Assembly (NCBI RefSeq): GCF_902833225.1
Contig: NZ_CADFEI010000007.1
Location: 1-64,000, forward strand
Direction: 5' to 3'
DNA from: Burkholderia sp. BCC1644
GTDB lineage: Bacteria; Pseudomonadota; Gammaproteobacteria; Burkholderiales; Burkholderiaceae
DNA length: 64,000 nt
Shown: positions 18,447 to 28,418 of the stretch, piece by piece
How positions within the stretch are numbered: position 1 is the stretch's first letter
How the letters are laid out: each line of letters starts with the position of its first letter
Made by a program: the position numbers and the translations under genes
The notes under the pieces: model-generated
What the model was told of the DNA's origin: nothing
The model's input: only the letters and a program-made list of their open reading frames with translations
Database searches by the model: none

Positions 18447-20756
18447 ATGACGCTTACCCGAGCCATCGGCAAATCGGCTGCATGGATCGTCGGTATCGTC
18501 GCGGTGCTCATCGCGGCGGCCGGCGTCTTTCTCTTCACGTTCGACTGGAACCGCGCGAAGCCGTGGGTCAACGAACAGGTGAGTGCCGCACTCGGCCGCC
18601 CGTTCGCAATCAACGGCGATCTCAAGGTCGGCTGGCGCCGCCCCGACGGCGAAACCGGCTGGCGTGCCTGGGTGCCCTGGCCGAGCTTTTCGGCCACGCA
18701 GCTCGAGATCGGCAACCCCGACTGGGCGAAGACGCCCAAGTTCGTCACGCTCGATGCCGCGCACTTCGATCTCGCGATCCTGCCGCTGCTCGCGCATGAA
18801 ATCGTCATCCCGTCGATCGATGTCGTCAATCCGTCCGTCGACCTCGAGCGGCTGGCCGACGGACGCAATACGTGGACCTTCCAGTTCAAGCAATCGTCGC
18901 AGCCGTCGCCGTGGAAGGTTCGGCTCGAGAGTTTCGGCTTTGCCAAGGGCACCGTCACGTATCGCGATGCGATCACGAAGGCCGACCTGACCGTTGCGAT
19001 CGATACGCTCGGCCAGCCGATCCCGCTCGGCGATGTGCTGAAAGAGCAGGAGCAGACGTCGCGCGCGGCGTCGGCGCAGCGTGTCGGCAAGCATGGCGCC
19101 GCGCAACTGAGCGCGAAGGCCAACGCGGAGGTCGCGTCGAGTGCGTCGGCCGCACAGGCGGCGAGTGCGGCGTCGGCGACGGGTGCGTCGGCTGCGGCTT
19201 CCGTTGCTTCGGCTGCTTCCGGCTCGCCTGGTTCGTCCGCGTCTTCCGCTTCTTCCGCGTCGACGGTTGCTGCCGCATCCGGCGCAAGCGGCGCCGCCGC
19301 TACACCCGCAAAGCCGTCCGGCCCGACCTATGCGTTCGGGCTGAAGGTCGACGGCCGCTACAAGAACGTGCCGATCAACGGGACCGGCAAGCTCGGCGGC
19401 GTGCTTGCGATCCAGGATGCGTCGCGGCCGTTCCCGCTGCAGGCCGACGTGAAGGCCGGCGACACGCGGCTCGCGATCGTCGGCACGCTGACCGATCCGA
19501 TGCATCTCGCGGCGATCGACCTGCGGCTGTGGCTGCAGGGCACGTCGATGTCGCACCTTTACCAGCTCAGCGGCATCACGCTGCCCGATACGCCGCCTTA
19601 CGCGACCGAAGGGCGATTGATCGGCAACTTCAAGCGGAAGGCCAGCACGTTCCGCTACGAGAACTTCAACGGCCGTGTCGGCGGCAGCGATCTCGGCGGC
19701 ACGCTCGTCTACGAGCAGCGTGAGCCGCGGCCGAAGCTGTCGGGCGAGCTCGTGTCGAACCTGCTGCAGTTCTCCGATCTCGCACCCGTGATCGGCGCGG
19801 ATACGGCAGCGAGCAAGGCCAAGCGTGGCGACACGACGAAACAGCCGTCGAGCCGCGTGCTGCCGGTCGAGACGTTTCGCACCGACCGCTGGCGCGCACT
19901 CGATGCAGACGTCAAGTTCACGGGGCGCAAGCTGGTCAAGAGTTCGGACCTGCCGATCACCAACCTGTACACGCATATCGTGATGCAGGACGGTGTGTTG
20001 TCGCTCGAGCCGCTGCAGTTCGGCGTCGCGGGCGGCACGCTCGCGACCACCGCGCATCTCGACGGCAGCGGCGCGCCGTTGAAGGGCCGCTTCACGGTGG
20101 CTGCCCGGCACCTGAAGCTGAAGCAATTGTTCCCGGCACAGAAGGTCATGCAGTCGGCGCTCGGCGAGATCAACGGCGATGCGTCGCTGTCGGCGACCGG
20201 CAACTCGCCGGCCGCATTGGCCGCGACGTCGAACGGCGAAGTGAAGGCGCTCGTGACGGATGGCCGCATCAGCCGCCTGCTGATGGAAGCGGCCGGGCTG
20301 AACGTCGCGAACGTCGTCTACGAGAAGCTGTTTGGCAACAACGACGTGAAGATCAACTGCGCGGCGATCGATTTCGTCGCGACCAACGGGATCCTCGACC
20401 CCAAGGTGTTCGCGCTTGATACGGACGATGCGCTGATCAACGTCGATGGCCCGATCAGCCTGCGCGACGAAACGCTGAACCTGAAGATCCACCCGCACAC
20501 GAAGGGTTTCCGGATCTTCTCGCTGCGCTCGCCGTTGTATGCGAAGGGCACGTTCAAGAACCCGGACGTCGGCGTCGATGCGACCGCGCTTGCGCTGCGC
20601 GCCGGCGCGATGATCGGTCTCGGCCTGATCAACCCGTTCGCGGCATTGATTCCGCTGATCGCGCCGAGCAACAACAAGGACGTGCCGTGCTCGGAGCTGT
20701 TCGGGCAGATGAACGCGAAGGCGGCGCAAAGGGCGGCCGCGAAGGCCGGCAAGTAA
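18447..20756 (+). CDS. AsmA family protein
   Basis: The 769-residue protein has one N-terminal membrane helix (about residues 12-32), an N-terminal AsmA domain and a long C-terminal domain with the DGRISRLLMEAAGLN and NCAAIDFVATNG segments typical of the AsmA/YhjG group. These proteins lie in the envelope and are linked to lipid transport and outer-membrane assembly. Residues about 230-290 are an unusual Ala/Ser/Gly-only linker, encoded by repetitive GC-rich DNA at about 19130-19315. It is divergent from fetA with a 152 bp gap. Confidence 0.87.
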   Translation: MTLTRAIGKSAAWIVGIVAVLIAAAGVFLFTFDWNRAKPWVNEQVSAALGRPFAINGDLKVGWRRPDGETGWRAWVPWPSFSATQLEIGNPDWAKTPKFVTLDAAHFDLAILPLLAHEIVIPSIDVVNPSVDLERLADGRNTWTFQFKQSSQPSPWKVRLESFGFAKGTVTYRDAITKADLTVAIDTLGQPIPLGDVLKEQEQTSRAASAQRVGKHGAAQLSAKANAEVASSASAAQAASAASATGASAAASVASAASGSPGSSASSASSASTVAAASGASGAAATPAKPSGPTYAFGLKVDGRYKNVPINGTGKLGGVLAIQDASRPFPLQADVKAGDTRLAIVGTLTDPMHLAAIDLRLWLQGTSMSHLYQLSGITLPDTPPYATEGRLIGNFKRKASTFRYENFNGRVGGSDLGGTLVYEQREPRPKLSGELVSNLLQFSDLAPVIGADTAASKAKRGDTTKQPSSRVLPVETFRTDRWRALDADVKFTGRKLVKSSDLPITNLYTHIVMQDGVLSLEPLQFGVAGGTLATTAHLDGSGAPLKGRFTVAARHLKLKQLFPAQKVMQSALGEINGDASLSATGNSPAALAATSNGEVKALVTDGRISRLLMEAAGLNVANVVYEKLFGNNDVKINCAAIDFVATNGILDPKVFALDTDDALINVDGPISLRDETLNLKIHPHTKGFRIFSLRSPLYAKGTFKNPDVGVDATALALRAGAMIGLGLINPFAALIPLIAPSNNKDVPCSELFGQMNAKAAQRAAAKAGK

Positions 20757-20762
20757 CGGGCG

Positions 20763-21215
20763 TCAGCGGCCCGCGCGCACCCAGAGCAGCAGGACGTCGA
20801 CCTCCCGGCCGTCGAGCCGGACCGGGGCGGCGGGGCCGAGCTGCAGGCGATCGCCGTCGAGCACGGCGACCCGCTGCTGGACGTTGCCGATCCAGTTCGG
20901 GAACAGGCTGACGTCCATTTCGTGCGTCAGCGTACCGTCGTCGGCGACCTGAAAGGGGCCGGAATAGGCGATGTAGCCGCGGGCGGCCGCCGCGCACGCC
21001 TCGTCGGTGCCGTGGTGCGGGTCGCCGTTCGCGTAGGGCGGCCGGCCGGCGGCCATCAGCTGGGCGGACATGTAGCCGTCCGGCGTATAGAGAATCCAGC
21101 CCCGCGCGTCGCGGCCGAGCGGATAGGTGGCCGTGCCGCCGTCGCGCGGCCGGACTTCGTAGGACACGAGGCGCCATGCGCCGACGAGTTGTTCGCGAAG
21201 CAGGCTGGCAGGCAT
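20763..21215 (-). CDS. Lipocalin-like domain protein
   Basis: The 150-residue protein matches the small lipocalin-like family: GAWRLVSYE at the start, RGWILYTPDGYMSAQLM, AYSGPFQV and FPNWIGNVQQR. These form a short beta-barrel, and members are often linked to small-molecule binding, but the function is unknown. The ATG at 21215 is chosen because the conserved domain begins at once; an upstream methionine at 21338 would add a Pro/Arg-rich tail. It is convergent with the AsmA gene (6 bp gap) and divergent from ybiT. Confidence 0.75.
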   Translation of the reverse strand: MPASLLREQLVGAWRLVSYEVRPRDGGTATYPLGRDARGWILYTPDGYMSAQLMAAGRPPYANGDPHHGTDEACAAAARGYIAYSGPFQVADDGTLTHEMDVSLFPNWIGNVQQRVAVLDGDRLQLGPAAPVRLDGREVDVLLLWVRAGR

Positions 21216-21388
21216 GATGCGGGATTCCGGTGAGGCGGTGGCAGGGCGCGTGCCGCGGTGTTGGCGGGGCCGCCGGGCGGCGGGCCAGGGGGCCGGAATG
21301 CGCTGCCGGGGCGGGGCGGTCGGCAGTTTCTCCGACACCTGCTAAAATACACGGTTTTCCGTCGATTTCTCTCTTAACGGGACCTGCT

Positions 21389-22981
21389 GTGCTTTCTACT
21401 GCCAACATCACGATGCAATTCGGGCCAAAGCCCCTGTTCGAGAATATCTCGGTCAAATTCGGCGAGGGCAACCGCTACGGTCTGATCGGCGCGAACGGCT
21501 GTGGCAAGTCGACGTTCATGAAGATCCTCGGCAGTGACCTCGAGCCGAGCGCCGGCAACGTCGCGCTCGAGCCGAACGTCCGCCTGGGCAAGCTGCGCCA
21601 GGACCAGTTCGCATACGAAGACGTGCGTGTGCTCGATGTCGTGATGATGGGCCACACCGAGATGTGGGCCGCCATGACCGAGCGTGACGCGATCTACGCG
21701 AACCCGGAAGCCACCGACGACGACTACATGCACGCGGCCGAGCTCGAAGGCAAGTTCGCCGAATACGGCGGCTACGACGCCGAAGCGCGCGCAGGCGCGC
21801 TGCTGCTCGGCATCGGCATCGAGGAGAAATTCCACACCGGCACGATGAGCGACGTCGCGCCGGGCTGGAAGCTGCGCGTGCTGCTCGCGCAGGCGCTGTT
21901 CTCGAAGCCGGACGTGCTGCTGCTCGACGAACCGACCAACAACCTCGACATCAACTCGATTCGTTGGCTCGAGCAAACGCTCAACGAGTACAACTCGACG
22001 ATGATCATCATCTCGCACGATCGTCACTTCCTGAACTCGGTGTGCACGCACATGGCCGACATGGACTTCGGCACGCTGAAGGTCTGGCCGGGCAACTACG
22101 ACGACTACATGCTCGCATCGGCGCAGGCGCGCGAGCGCCAGGCCGCGGCGAATACGCGTGCGAAGGAGCGCGTCGCCGAGCTGCAGGACTTCGTGCGCCG
22201 CTTCTCGGCGAACAAGTCGAAGGCCCGCCAGGCAACCAGCCGTGCGAAGCAGATCGACAAGATCAAGATCGAGGAATTCAAGCCGTCGTCGCGCCAGAAC
22301 CCGTTCATCCGTTTCGAGTTCGAGAAGAAGCTGCACAACGTCGCGGTGGTGGCCGAAGACATCACGAAGAAGTACGAGCGCACGATCTTCCAGAACTTCA
22401 ACCTGTCGGTTCAGCCGGGCGAGCGCATCGCGATCATCGGCGAGAACGGTGCGGGCAAGACGACGCTGCTGCGTTCGCTGCTCGGCGCGCTTGCGCTGGA
22501 GCACGGCACGGTGAAGTGGTCCGAGAACGCGAATGTCGGCTACATGCCGCAGGACACGTACGAGGAGTTCCCGAACGACATCACGCTGATGGACTGGATC
22601 GACCAGTACCGCAAGGACGGTGACGACGAAACGATGGTGCGCGGCACGCTGGGCCGCCTGCTGTTCTCGTCGGACGACATCAAGAAGTCGGTGAAGGTGC
22701 TGTCGGGCGGCGAGAAGGGCCGCATGATCTGGGGCAAGCTGATGCTCGGCCGCCACAACGTGCTGCTGATGGACGAGCCGACCAACCACATGGACATGGA
22801 GTCGATCGAATCGCTGCAGATCGCGCTCGAACAGTTCGAAGGCACGCTGATTTTCGTGTCGCACGACCGCGAGTTCGTGAGCGGGCTGGCGAACCGGATC
22901 ATCGAAGTGCGGACGGACAGCACGCTGTTCGACTTCGGCGGCAATTACGAGGAGTTCCTGACGAGTCAGGGGCAGGAGTAA
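21389..22981 (+). CDS. ybiT: ABC-F family ATPase YbiT
   Basis: The 530-residue soluble ABC-F protein has two ATPase domains: Walker A GANGCGKS at 34-41 and GENGAGKT at 351-358, each with a DEPTN Walker B. The linker between them has a coiled-coil, arm-like segment ([19 protein letters not shown]). ABC-F proteins act on the ribosome. The start is a GTG, and a TAAAAT -10-like box lies at 21343-21348. The last 125 bp are repeated almost exactly at 31786-31910, marking the 3' end as the attachment site of the island that follows. The gene itself remains intact. Confidence 0.93.
   Translation: MLSTANITMQFGPKPLFENISVKFGEGNRYGLIGANGCGKSTFMKILGSDLEPSAGNVALEPNVRLGKLRQDQFAYEDVRVLDVVMMGHTEMWAAMTERDAIYANPEATDDDYMHAAELEGKFAEYGGYDAEARAGALLLGIGIEEKFHTGTMSDVAPGWKLRVLLAQALFSKPDVLLLDEPTNNLDINSIRWLEQTLNEYNSTMIIISHDRHFLNSVCTHMADMDFGTLKVWPGNYDDYMLASAQARERQAAANTRAKERVAELQDFVRRFSANKSKARQATSRAKQIDKIKIEEFKPSSRQNPFIRFEFEKKLHNVAVVAEDITKKYERTIFQNFNLSVQPGERIAIIGENGAGKTTLLRSLLGALALEHGTVKWSENANVGYMPQDTYEEFPNDITLMDWIDQYRKDGDDETMVRGTLGRLLFSSDDIKKSVKVLSGGEKGRMIWGKLMLGRHNVLLMDEPTNHMDMESIESLQIALEQFEGTLIFVSHDREFVSGLANRIIEVRTDSTLFDFGGNYEEFLTSQGQE
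22857..22981 (+). repeat. attL: 125 bp direct repeat inside ybiT 3' end
   Basis: This stretch is identical to 31786-31910 except at 22925 (C) against 31854 (T). Flanking bases differ on both sides, so the repeat bounds are exact. It covers the last 41 codons and stop of ybiT. Confidence 0.92.
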
Positions 22982-22990
22982 AGCCCCCGG

Positions 22991-23052
22991 TTTGTCCCAA
23001 GACTACTGTTCATGTGTCCCGGATTGTCCCGTGGAATTGTCCCGTTGGGACA
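22991..23052. repeat. Cluster of TTGTCCC-like repeats beside attL
   Basis: TTGTCCC occurs at 22992-22998, 23024-23030 and 23037-23043, the variant GTGTCCC at 23014-23020 and the inverted GGGACA at 23047-23052. Such iterated short repeats near an attachment core resemble arm-type binding sites of tyrosine integrases; that role is inferred. Confidence 0.45.
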
Positions 23053-23115
23053 GCGGTTGCGCGGCCCTCTAGAGGACACTAAGCGGCGCGCGTAAGGCGT
23101 ACCGCCAGAAATACG

Positions 23116-23155
23116 AAAGGCCCACATCGGCAGTTAGTCGGTCTGGGCCTTTTCA
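23116..23155. terminator. Terminator-like hairpin at the left island end
   Basis: AAAGGCCCA (23116-23124) pairs with TGGGCCTTT (23144-23152) and a T-rich tail follows. It may end ybiT transcripts after the insertion or serve the leftward 23175-23396 frame. Confidence 0.7.
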
Positions 23156-23174
23156 TTTATACGCGCCGAGCTCA

Positions 23175-23396
23175 CTAGTCTTCAGATGAGACAGCGCCTT
23201 TACCCGCTGCTCCAATGCGGATTAAGTCTTCGAGCGCGCGCGTTGACATGCCCGTCATTGTAATCCTTGTACCTTTGGTGCTTGCGGCCGCAGCAATTCG
23301 AATTAAGTCGTCGGTAGCGGACTTAACGTCGATACGAAATCCGCCATCGGCAGCAGCTAGCGTATGCGGGGCGGTGGCGATTAGCGCGTGACGCTC
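23175..23396 (-). pseudogene. Short repeat-containing ORF lacking a start codon
   Basis: An open frame of 73 codons reads leftward from 23396 to a TAG at 23177-23175. It contains two related segments, DDLIRIAAAASTKGTRITMTG and ALEDLIRIGAAGKG, so it looks like real protein sequence with an internal duplication. No ATG, GTG or TTG lies at its 5' end. The codon before the frame is TAG, directly within a GTTAGGAG ribosome-site-like stretch, so the start appears to have been lost. The family is unknown. It may equally be expressed from a non-canonical start. Confidence 0.4.
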
Positions 23397-23804
23397 CTAA
23401 CAATCTTCGACAATCTGACAAGTCGCGCTGCTACACGGGCTAGATTGATTTCCGTCGAGGACACCTGTCAACAATGACAGGCCTATGACTTGCGCCTGAT
23501 TGACAGCCGAGAAAGTAGCTCGTAAGGTGCATTTTCGGTGGTCTGGCGACCATTGATTTGTGAGATTCCCGCTACGTCGTCTGCGCGGTTGTAGAGTAGA
23601 AATGCCGGTTCAGTACGATCTCTCGAATAGGCGTGATGTCCCTCGAACCCGACGCCGAATTCTTTGTGTTCGCGTCGGTTTTTTCGCGTCTGCATCGCGG
23701 GAAATTTGTTCGTCGGCAGTGCATGTCGGACAGATTTGTTTAACGGGGTAATGAGTAGCGCAACAAGATAGGGCGACCGCCGTAACCTGAGAAGACCAAC
23801 AACA
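23397..23804. other. Leader region upstream of vgrG
   Basis: About 400 bp without a convincing gene. A leftward open frame (start 23695, 70 codons) lacks a ribosome site and is not called. The vgrG promoter probably lies here, but no clear box pair was identified. Confidence 0.35.
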
Positions 23805-26465
23805 ATGAACCCCACAGAACTTGTTCGCGCCGTCGCGGCGCAGTTCCCGAACTTTGAACGATTGCTGTCTGGCTTCACGCAATCCCGCCGCTTGCTTCAA
23901 GTGACGTTCGCGTCTTCTATGGGGCTGCCGGGCGATGCGGTGCTGCCGCATCAACTCACGGCAAGCGAAGGCATATGCGAGCCGCTTCGGTTCACGTTGC
24001 AAGCCCTATCGAGCGATATATCGATGCCGCTGAAGGCGTTTATCGGTGCGCCTGTTGCGCTCCAAGTGGGCGATATCGCGGGGGCCGAACGGACCATTTG
24101 TGCAATCGTTTGCGAGGCGCGACAACTCGCCGCCGATGGCGGTTTTGTGCTTTACGAATTTGTGTGCACCGATGCCCTCTCGCTGCTTGATCGCCGCGTG
24201 ACGTGGAGAGTGTTCCGCGATGTGTCCGTGGTGGACATTTCCCACACGATCATTCAAGAACACACGACCGGGAATCAAATCATCGGCGCGTCGTTCCGAC
24301 TCGATACAAGTGCGCTCGGCACATATCCAAGTCGCGGGTTCACGATGCAGGCGAAGGAAAGTGACCTCGCATTTATGACGCGCATGTGGCGTCGCGAAGG
24401 CATCAGTTGGTACTTCACCCATGCAATTGAGAACGGCGTACCGATCCATACATTGCACCTTGTCGATAAGCCGGGTACATGGAGGGCGAACCCGGCCGGG
24501 GTTGTGCGCTTCAATCGTGCGGACGCGACGGAACCGGACGATACGGTTTTTGCGTGGGAAGCGTATAGAGAAATTACTTCCGGCGTCGTTTATGCCGCGT
24601 CACACGACTATCAAACCGCTGGCGTCAACCAACTAGACGCCGCAACTTCGCAGAATCAAGGTGAACACGGCAAGGCTCTTGCCGCTACGCTGACCGAATA
24701 CTGGTATGACTCTCCGCACATCGCGGAGAATGCAGACCACTATGAACAGGTCATGCAACGGCGCCAGCTCGCACTTACGCAAGGCGCAAAGCACTTTGCG
24801 GGTCAAAGCGTCGTTCGTGCGTTTGTGGGTGGTGCAGGCACGATCTTTTCGTTGACTGGTCATCCTGAGATCGACATGCATTCGGCCGAAGATCGCCGTT
24901 TTGTGTTGACGCACGTTGAGACACGCGCGCGGAACAGTCTTCTTCCGAATTCGACCAACAAGGGTCGATTCGAAATCGAAGAAGATAGCCCGATCATCAA
25001 TCGCTTCGAGTGCGTGCGTGCATCGACGCAGATCGTTCCATTGTGGGACGCATCGTGTGTTCCGTCCGTCGGTCCTATCAGTGCACGCGTAGTCGGTAAT
25101 GGTGAAGTTGACGTAGACGAGCAAGGTCGGATAAGCGTGCAATTCCTGTTCGCGCGGCGAGACGACCACCCCAATAGCGGGGCGAGTGGAACGCCGCGCG
25201 ATTCGGCCCGTGTTCGCGTAGCGCAGCCGTGGGCGGATGCGCAATCCGGTACGGCATTCTGGCCGCGCGTCGGGTCCGAAGTCTTAGTGCTGTTCATGCA
25301 GAACGATCCGGATAAGCCGATTGTTGTCGCAAATATGTTCGACGCGCGCCATGCGCCAGTGCAGTTTGCTGGTGCAGGCAACCTGCCCGACAATGCGCCG
25401 ATATATGGCATACGGACGAAGGAAGTCGGCGGCCTTGGTTACGGCGAGCTTCAATTCGATGACACGACGGCGCAAACAAAGACCAAGCTATCGTCGGAAC
25501 ACGGCAAGACACAACTTAATCAAGGATGGATCGGCCATCCTCGCGACAAAGGCGTGTCAGACAAACGCGGCGAAGGCTTCGAACTGCGTACCGATTTAAC
25601 CGGGGCGATCCGCGCCGCACGTGGAATGTTGCTTTCAACGGACGCCCGCAACAATGCGAGCGGCCGCGTGCTAGATCGGGCGGAATTGACCGGTCAATTG
25701 GAACTCGCTCTGTCCATCGCGAAGCGGCTTAGTGAACTGTCATCGACGCATGACGCGTTCGAAACGGATACCGGTCCGCAAGAGAAATTGACGAAGGGAA
25801 TTAGCGATTGGAAGGACGATGGCGGCGCAGCAGCGATTGGGATTACCGCGCCGGATGGCGTCGCGATGTCTAGTGCAGCAAATGTCCTGACGGTCGCCGG
25901 GGGACACGTCGAATCCGTAGCGGCGCAGGATGCAAACATCAGTGCCGGTCGGCGAATTCTGATGCGAGCCGCACAGGGCATTTCCGCATTCGCTAAGGCG
26001 GGTATGAAATTGATGGTGGGATCAGGCGACCTGACCATACAGGCGCATCAAGGCAAGGGCGAAATCGGTACGTCCGAACGCCTGCATCTTTACTCGCTTG
26101 AAGAACTGATTCTGGAAGCGCCAAAACTCGAACTGCGAACCAACGGCGCGGTCATCAAAGTCGAGAATGGGATAATTGTTCAGTCATCGACCGGTGAGCA
26201 TCGGATCGAATCGAGCGGTTTTCAGGCTGTTACAGGCGGTGGTGGTACGGCCGACCTGCCGGTTATGCCGTCTTCATCCATGAAGACTGACGAACGGTTC
26301 AAGGTAGTCAGTCCAAGCGGCAAGCCATATGCCGGACTCTCGCACAAGGTCACTGATGACGCTGGTGGCATCCGCGATCAAGGCAAGCTTGCGGCCGATG
26401 GCACGCACTCGCTGATTGCAAACGATAGTGAAATTCGCCCGGTTACGTTCCGGCCGGTTGACTGA
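23805..26465 (+). CDS. vgrG: Type VI secretion spike protein VgrG
   Basis: The 886-residue protein has the gp27-like N-terminal region (HQLTASEGICEPLRFTLQALS), the gp5-like OB fold (ARVVGNGEVDVDEQGRISVQF and RVRVAQPWADAQ), and the DUF2345 C-terminal repeat region (IGITAPDGVAM and ISAGRRILMRAAQG). A short, possibly transthyretin-like tail follows (KVVSPSGKPYAGL). It forms the puncturing tip of the T6SS and docks effectors. No tss structural gene is present, so it must use a machine encoded elsewhere. The lipase effector starts 24 bp downstream, which suggests that this VgrG carries it. Confidence 0.93.
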   Translation: MNPTELVRAVAAQFPNFERLLSGFTQSRRLLQVTFASSMGLPGDAVLPHQLTASEGICEPLRFTLQALSSDISMPLKAFIGAPVALQVGDIAGAERTICAIVCEARQLAADGGFVLYEFVCTDALSLLDRRVTWRVFRDVSVVDISHTIIQEHTTGNQIIGASFRLDTSALGTYPSRGFTMQAKESDLAFMTRMWRREGISWYFTHAIENGVPIHTLHLVDKPGTWRANPAGVVRFNRADATEPDDTVFAWEAYREITSGVVYAASHDYQTAGVNQLDAATSQNQGEHGKALAATLTEYWYDSPHIAENADHYEQVMQRRQLALTQGAKHFAGQSVVRAFVGGAGTIFSLTGHPEIDMHSAEDRRFVLTHVETRARNSLLPNSTNKGRFEIEEDSPIINRFECVRASTQIVPLWDASCVPSVGPISARVVGNGEVDVDEQGRISVQFLFARRDDHPNSGASGTPRDSARVRVAQPWADAQSGTAFWPRVGSEVLVLFMQNDPDKPIVVANMFDARHAPVQFAGAGNLPDNAPIYGIRTKEVGGLGYGELQFDDTTAQTKTKLSSEHGKTQLNQGWIGHPRDKGVSDKRGEGFELRTDLTGAIRAARGMLLSTDARNNASGRVLDRAELTGQLELALSIAKRLSELSSTHDAFETDTGPQEKLTKGISDWKDDGGAAAIGITAPDGVAMSSAANVLTVAGGHVESVAAQDANISAGRRILMRAAQGISAFAKAGMKLMVGSGDLTIQAHQGKGEIGTSERLHLYSLEELILEAPKLELRTNGAVIKVENGIIVQSSTGEHRIESSGFQAVTGGGGTADLPVMPSSSMKTDERFKVVSPSGKPYAGLSHKVTDDAGGIRDQGKLAADGTHSLIANDSEIRPVTFRPVD

Positions 26466-26489
26466 CAGTACAGAAGAAGATCGATAGAA

Positions 26490-28418
26490 ATGGCTACCGC
26501 AGATACTGCAAGCGAGAATTCCGAATGCGGGGTGAAACAAGCATACCGTCGCGTACCGCTTCGGTTCGACGTAAACGGAAACCCGTATTTTGATAGTGTG
26601 ATGAGTCCGGAATCGTTCAAAGTGTGTGCGCTTGGCAAGTTGCCGCCGCGACACGTCGTCCCGGTTATCTTCGTGCCGGGCATCATGGGAACGAACCTCT
26701 GCGGTAACGATAAAACAACGAAGCCAGGCGAGCCTGCATGGCGTCCACCTAACGGCAAGATGGCCGGACTTGGTGAATGGTTTCGGCGATTGCATCAAAG
26801 TCCTGCGGCTCGACAACTGCAGATCGGTCCGGATCGGGTCAAAGTGGACACTAGCGGAAAGGTGAGCATTCCGCGCTATCTATTCACGATGACGAATGAT
26901 GAGGCGAAGCGTCGCGGATGGGGGGAGGTGCATTTCGACAGTTACGGTGGGATTCTGTCCGAACTAGAACTTGCGCTTAACGAACCGTACATCGAACCCG
27001 AACTGCCATCCGACGGACAGAAGCCGCAGGAAGTGTGGCAAGTCGCACAAACACTTGAACGAGTTGTTAAAGATAAAAAAATCGACGTTCGGAAGGAGTG
27101 GAACGCGCAGGACGTGACCATCGAACCGCTCGCGTCCGAAGAGTTCTCGCGCCTTACCGACTACTACTATCCGGTGTGGGCGTGCGGGTATAACTGGCTC
27201 GCGTCGAACGATGCGTCGGCGGATCAACTCATCCAACGCATCAACGAAGCGGTTGCGTACTACAAGAGGGGTTCGTACTGGATTTCTACCGGCAAGGTCA
27301 TCATCGTTACGCATTCGATGGGTGGACTCGTTGCGCGTCGTGCGGCACAGAAACTGAGCGGTGCGGCAAGCACATCGACGGGCAGTGATGGCGACGTGGG
27401 TGGACCGGAAAAAGCAGATGACTCGACTGAAGCTGGAGCCAAGCCGCAGAATTCCGGGGGTGCGTCGGGAGAATCCTCTAGCAGCGTAGTAGGCGATGCG
27501 GGGCCGGATACGGTGTTAGGTGTCGTTCACGGTGTGCAGCCAGTGGGCGGTGCTCCAGTTGTATATCGACGCTTTCGTGCAGGCACGGAAGTAAATGGGA
27601 CTTTTAACATTGAAGCCGCTTTAGTCGCAGAGATTATGGGATGGAGTGCGGCTGATATCGTATGCGTGATGGGGAACTCGTCCGGCCCGCTCGAACTGTT
27701 GCCGACAAAACATTATGCGGCAGGATGGTTGAAATTCGCGAGATACGCGAATGGGAAAAAAAGCGACGCGATGCCCGCGCTTCCGGTATCCAATCCATAT
27801 TCTGAAATTTACGCCACCACAGTGAAGGATGTTTGGTGGGGTATGGTAAATGAAGACCTTATTAACCCGGCCGGATTGGATAAAGATACGGGGAGGAAGG
27901 ACATTGCACGCTATACCGCAGCAATCGGAAAGGCGGAAGATTTTCATGATGCTTTGAGGTTGTACTGCCACCCGGTTACTTACGCGTACTATGGCGCGGA
28001 TAAAAAGCAAGTGTCTTTCGGGAATGTGACTTGGTCCACAAAAAATGAAGTTGGCGCTGAATTTGAGTGGAAGTTGCCGACTATCAAAACCGATGATTTC
28101 GATTTGTTCGGAAAATCAGTCTTGAAGATCAATCAGCAAAAGGCAACGTTTAAGTTGGAGAATGCGCCGCCGCCGCCGAAAGATGACCAGCACGGCGATA
28201 TAGAGTTCTCAGGGGACGGGACGGTGCCCTTCGATTCCGGGAGTATGATTGCAGACAGCGGCTCGAAGCCGATCACGTTCCGAATGACGGGATTCGACCA
28301 TCAAATGTCATACAACAATGGACCGGTGCGTGAGTGTGTATTATGGTGTATCGGAAAGATCGTGCAACTAGCGCCGCCGGTCCAGCAATCAGGCGCGTCT
28401 ACAGAAGGGAACGCATGA
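26490..28418 (+). CDS. Type VI lipase effector (alpha/beta hydrolase, Tle4-like)
   Basis: The 642-residue protein has an alpha/beta hydrolase entry motif (VIFVPGIMG, PGIMG at 63-67), a nucleophile elbow THSMG with Ser276, an LCAT/PGAP1-like GDGTVP segment with Asp576, and GFDHQ with His604; these are the inferred catalytic triad. A low-complexity Gly/Ser/Asp stretch lies after the elbow. It would hydrolyse phospholipids of rival cells. The Tle4 assignment rests on the Tli4-type immunity gene, which overlaps its stop by 4 bp. There is no signal peptide, as expected for a T6SS effector riding on VgrG. Other Tle classes are possible. Confidence 0.82.
   Translation: MATADTASENSECGVKQAYRRVPLRFDVNGNPYFDSVMSPESFKVCALGKLPPRHVVPVIFVPGIMGTNLCGNDKTTKPGEPAWRPPNGKMAGLGEWFRRLHQSPAARQLQIGPDRVKVDTSGKVSIPRYLFTMTNDEAKRRGWGEVHFDSYGGILSELELALNEPYIEPELPSDGQKPQEVWQVAQTLERVVKDKKIDVRKEWNAQDVTIEPLASEEFSRLTDYYYPVWACGYNWLASNDASADQLIQRINEAVAYYKRGSYWISTGKVIIVTHSMGGLVARRAAQKLSGAASTSTGSDGDVGGPEKADDSTEAGAKPQNSGGASGESSSSVVGDAGPDTVLGVVHGVQPVGGAPVVYRRFRAGTEVNGTFNIEAALVAEIMGWSAADIVCVMGNSSGPLELLPTKHYAAGWLKFARYANGKKSDAMPALPVSNPYSEIYATTVKDVWWGMVNEDLINPAGLDKDTGRKDIARYTAAIGKAEDFHDALRLYCHPVTYAYYGADKKQVSFGNVTWSTKNEVGAEFEWKLPTIKTDDFDLFGKSVLKINQQKATFKLENAPPPPKDDQHGDIEFSGDGTVPFDSGSMIADSGSKPITFRMTGFDHQMSYNNGPVRECVLWCIGKIVQLAPPVQQSGASTEGNA

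Noticed and set aside
23483..23695. A 70-residue minus-strand frame upstream of vgrG
   Set aside because: No Shine-Dalgarno sequence and no recognised domain; the region more likely holds the vgrG promoter.
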